From Acanthococcus lagerstroemiae (taxonomy: Eukaryota > Arthropoda > Insecta > Hemiptera > Eriococcidae), in the NCBI GenBank assembly GCA_031841125.1, contig JAJSSI010000065.1, positions 1 through 64,000 of the forward strand: a DNA stretch of 64,000 bases, in the 5' to 3' direction. Position numbers and translations under genes: made by a program. Shown here one piece after another: positions 60,801-64,000 of the stretch (position 1 is the first letter of the stretch; each line of letters opens with the position of its first letter). The notes below the pieces were generated by a model. The model was not told the DNA's origin. It saw only the letters and a list, made by a program, of their open reading frames with translations, and made no database searches.

Positions 60801-63769
60801 GCGAATTCGAATCCGTTGTCAAAATTGAGCTAGAGTGATTTTTTGACCACCATTTTGAGGGTATCTCGCCGCGGAGCGTCGCCGCCAAATTTGAACAACG
60901 AATTCGAGCTCAGCGCGAAAAATTGAGTAAAAAACAGCCTTCAATTCAAAAATTTTGATTTTTGAAAATTTTGAAGATTTCTCCATACTATACATCATGT
61001 CTTTTTTCGGGTGAAAAAATTTTCGGAGAGATTCGGCGTCGGGCTGGGGCTGGTTACTCAATTTTTCGTGGCGAATTCGAATCCGTTGTCAAATTGAGCT
61101 AGAGTGATTTTTTGACCCATTTTGACCACATTTTCGAGGGTATCTCGCCAACGGAGCGTCGCCGCCAAATTTGAACAACGAATTCGAGCTCAGCGCGAAA
61201 AATTGAGTAAAAAAAGCCTCAATTCAAAAATTTTGATTTTTGAAAATTTTGAAGATTTCTCCATACTATACATCATGTCTTTTTCGGGTGAAAAAATTTT
61301 CGGAGAGATTCGGCGTCGGGCTGGGGCTGGTTACTCAATTTTTCGTGGCGAATTCGAATCCGTTGTCAAAATTGAGCTAGAGTGATTTTTTGGACCACAT
61401 TTTCGAGGGTATCTCGCCCGCGGAGCGTCGCCGCCAAATTTGAACAACGAATTCGAGCTCAGCGCGAAAAATTGAGTAAAAAACAGCCATCAATTCAAAA
61501 ATTTTGATTTTTGAAAATTTTGAAGATTTCTCCATACTATACATCATGTCTTTTTTCGGGTGAAAAAATTTTCGGAGAGATTCGGCGTCGGTGCTGGGGC
61601 TGGTTACTCAATTTTTCGTGGCGAATTCGAATCCGTTGTCAAAATTGAGCTAGAGTGATTTTTTGACCCATTTTGACCACATTTTCGAGGGTATCTCGCC
61701 GCGGAGCGTCGCCGCCAAATTTGAACAACGAATTCGAGCTCAGCGCGAAAAATTGAGTAAAAAAACAGCTTCAATTCAAAATTTTGATTTTTGAAAATTT
61801 TGAAGATTTCTCCATACTATACATCATGTCTTTTTTCGGGTGAAAAAATTTTCGGAGAGATTCGGCGTCGGGGCTGGGGCTGGTTACTCAATTTTTCGTG
61901 GCGAATTCGAATCCGTTGTCAAAATTGAGCTAGAGTGATTTTTTGACCCATTTTGACCACATTTTCGAGGGTATCTCGCCCGCGGAGCGTCGCCGCCAAA
62001 TTTGAACAACGAATTCGAGCTCAGCGCGAAAAATTGAGTAAAAAACAGCCTTCAATTCAAAATTTTGATTTTTGAAAATTTTGAAGATTTCTCCATACTA
62101 TACATCATGTCTTTTTTCGGTTGAAAAAATTTTCGGAGAGATTCGGCGTCGGGGCTGGGGCTGGTTACTCAATTTTTCGTGGCGAATTCGAATCCGTTGT
62201 CAAAATTGAGCTAGAGTGATTTTTTGACCCATTTTGACCACATTTTCGAGGGTATCTCGCCCGCGGAGCGTCGCCGCCAAATTTGAACAACGAATTCGAG
62301 CTCAGCGCGAAAAATTGAGTAAAAAACAGCCTTCAATTCAAAAATTTTGATTTTTGAAAATTTTGAAGATTTCTCCATACTATACATCATGTCTTTTTTC
62401 GGGTGAAAAAATTTTCGGAGAGATTCGGCGTCGGGCTGGGGCTGGTTACTCAATTTTTCGTGGCGAATTCGAATCCGTTGTCAAAATTGAGCTAGAGTGA
62501 TTTTTTGACCCATTTTGACCACATTTTGGAGGGTATCTCGCCCGCGGAGCGTCGCCGCCAAATTTGAACAACGAATTCGAGCTCAGCGCGAAAAATTGAG
62601 TAAAAAACAGCCTTCAATTCAAAAATTTTGATTTTTGAAAATTTTGAAGATTTCTCCATACTATACATCATGTCTTTTTCGGGTGAAAAAATTTTCGGAG
62701 AGATTCGGCGTCGGGGCTGGGGCTGGTTACTCAATTTTTCGTGGCGAATTCGAATCCGTTGTCAAAATTGAGCTAGAGTGATTTTTGACCCATTTTGACC
62801 ACATTTTGGAGGGTATCTCGCCCGCGGAGCGTCGCCGCCAAATTTGAACAACGAATTCGAGCTCAGCGCGAAAAATTGAGTAAAAAACAGCATCAATTCA
62901 AAAATTTTGATTTTTGAAAATTTTGAAGATTTCTCCATACTAACATCATGTCTTTTTTCGGGTGAAAAAATTTTCGGAGAGATTCGGCGTCGGGGCTGGG
63001 GCTGGTTACTCAATTTTTCGTGGCGAATTCGAATCCGTTGTCAAAATTGAGCTAGAGTGATTTTTTGACCCATTTTGACCACATTTTGGAGGGTATCTCG
63101 CCAACGGAGCGTCGCCGCCAAATTTTGAACAACGAATTCGAGCTCAGCGCGAAAAATTGAGTAAAAAACAGCCTTCAATTCAAAAATTTTGATTTTTGAA
63201 AATTTTGAAGATTTCTCCATACTATACATCATGTCTTTTTTCGGGTGAAAAAATTTTCGGAGAGATTCGGCGTCGGGGCTGGGGCTGGTTACTCAATTTT
63301 CGTGGCGAATTCGAATCCGTTGTCAAAATTGAGCTAGAGTGATTTTTTGACCCATTTTGACACATTTTCGAGGGTATCTCGCCGCGGAGCGTCGCCGCCA
63401 AATTTGAACAACGAATTCGAGCTCAGCGCGAAAAATTGAGTAAAAAACAGCCTCAATTCAAAAATTTTGATTTTTGAAATTTTGAAGATTTCTCCATACT
63501 ATACATCATGTCTTTTTTCGGGTGAAAAATTTTCGGAGAGATTCGGCGTCGGGGCTGGGGCTGGTTACTCAATTTTTCGTGGCGAATTCGAATCCGTTGT
63601 CAAAATTGAGCTAGAGTGATTTTTTGACCCATTTTGACCACATTTTCGAGGGTATCTCGCCGCGGAGCGTCGCCGCCAAATTTGAACAACGAATTCGAGC
63701 TCAGCGCGAAAAATTGAGTAAAAAACAGCCTTCAATTCAAAAATTTGATTTTTGAAAATTTTGAAGATT

Positions 63770-64000
63770 TCTCCATACTATACATCATGTCTTTTTTCGG
63801 GTGAAAAATTTTCGGAGAGATTCGGCGTCGGGGCTGGGCTGGTTACTCAATTTTTCGTGGCGAATTCGAATCCGTTGTCAAAATTGAGCTAGAGTGATTT
63901 TTTGACCCATTTTGACCACATTTTCGAGGTATCTCGCCAGCGGAGCGTCGCCCAAATTTGAACAACGAATTCGAGCTCAGCGCGAAAAAATGAGTAAAAA
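63770..64000 (+). repeat. Partial monomer at the right window edge
   Basis: The last anchor is at 63,770 and the window ends in the A-run after ATGAGT, before the A/T hairpin. The array continues to the right. This copy has a lost G in GGGCTGGGCTGG, a shortened CGAGGTATC and TCGCCCAAATT with CCG missing. Confidence 0.95.

Larger units (their letters stand above)
1..64000 (+). repeat. Satellite DNA array, 282-bp monomer, about 229 head-to-tail copies
   Basis: The entire window is a tandem repeat. The anchor TCTCCATAC (TCTCACTAC in one copy, at 18,005) recurs 229 times by hand count, from 104 to 63,770. Spacings run from 268 to 289 bp with a mean near 279. The commonest spacings are 280 to 282, with a second class near 272. 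Every copy has the same orientation, and no unrelated sequence lies between copies. The consensus monomer is about 41% GC, with alternating GC-rich and A/T-tract blocks. It normally contains two EcoRI sites, one SacI site and often one SacII site, so digestion should give a ladder. No gene or transposon domain is present. The function is unknown; heterochromatin, a subtelomeric block or a structural array are all possible. The monomer family was not recognised. Confidence 0.98.
34101..64000 (+). repeat. Right domain of the array: homogenised monomers
   Basis: Monomers here are mostly of one type: CAAAATTGAGC, CGAGGGTATCTCG, GGAGCGTCG, CAACGAATTC and CAGCCTTC. Left-domain markers are rare. CAAGATTG was seen once (51,874), CTTGCCCG once (54,720), GTGCTGGGG twice (near 34,562 and 61,590), and CAATGAATTC only a few times (for example 47,215, 48,343, 51,120 and 58,381). 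Residual variation is mainly single-base gaps in homopolymers plus a few monomers with private substitutions (44.7 to 45.4 kb and 56.0 kb). Four consecutive 282-bp spacings between 34,500 and 35,628 are nearly uniform. This fits recent local amplification or strong gene conversion. Confidence 0.75.

Noticed and set aside
1..64000. CRISPR-like array of direct repeats
   Set aside because: The whole 282-bp unit repeats, with no short repeat separated by unique spacers, and there are no cas genes.
1..64000. Strict higher-order repeat of several monomers
   Set aside because: Rare markers recur at 5, 7, 13 and 21 monomers and other irregular distances. I saw no constant multi-monomer period by eye, although a computed analysis could still find a weak one.
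1..64000. rDNA, tRNA or histone gene tandem array
   Set aside because: The monomer is too short for rDNA or histone clusters, contains no tRNA cloverleaf and shows no 5S-like conserved core.

Overview
The whole window is one uninterrupted head-to-tail satellite DNA array. I found no gene, tRNA, rRNA, mobile element, CRISPR array or unique sequence anywhere in the 64 kb. Using the invariant motif TCTCCATAC as an anchor, I hand-counted 229 copies, all on the + strand. The first is at 104 and the last at 63,770, giving a mean spacing of about 279 bp. The full-length monomer is 282 bp and about 41% GC. About 18% of monomers form a short class near 272 bp, mostly through one 10-bp deletion. Both window ends fall inside monomers, so the array continues on both sides.

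The organism cannot be named from this sequence. An array of this size with no gene points to eukaryotic nuclear heterochromatin. The T/A-tract style (TTTTTGAAAATTTT) and the lack of CpG depletion resemble nematode genomes such as Caenorhabditis, but that is a low-confidence inference.

Each monomer has an internal plan. It contains a well conserved stretch of about 130 bp, running from GAAGATTTCTCC to CCGTTGTCAA. A variable stretch follows that holds the 10-bp indel, the GC-rich CCGCGG region and an A/T-tract region. Two 45-bp arms lie in inverted orientation 66 bp apart and match at 35 of 45 positions, so the monomer is a degenerate foldback. A separate perfect 9-bp hairpin lies in the A/T tract. 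The conserved part carries a near match to the core of an RNA polymerase III B box, with a T6 run 24 bases downstream.

The array has two domains. From 1 to about 34 kb, monomers are diverse and carry many shared marker variants (GTGCTGGGG, CAAGATTG, GGTGCG, CTTGCCC, CAATGAATTC, CAGCCATC). From about 34 kb to the end they are much more uniform (CAGCCTTC, CAACGAATTC, CGAGGG), and those markers become rare or vanish. Linked variants shared between distant monomers show past multi-unit duplication or gene conversion. I saw no strict higher-order repeat. The many reading frames on the minus strand are repeat-derived and judged non-coding.
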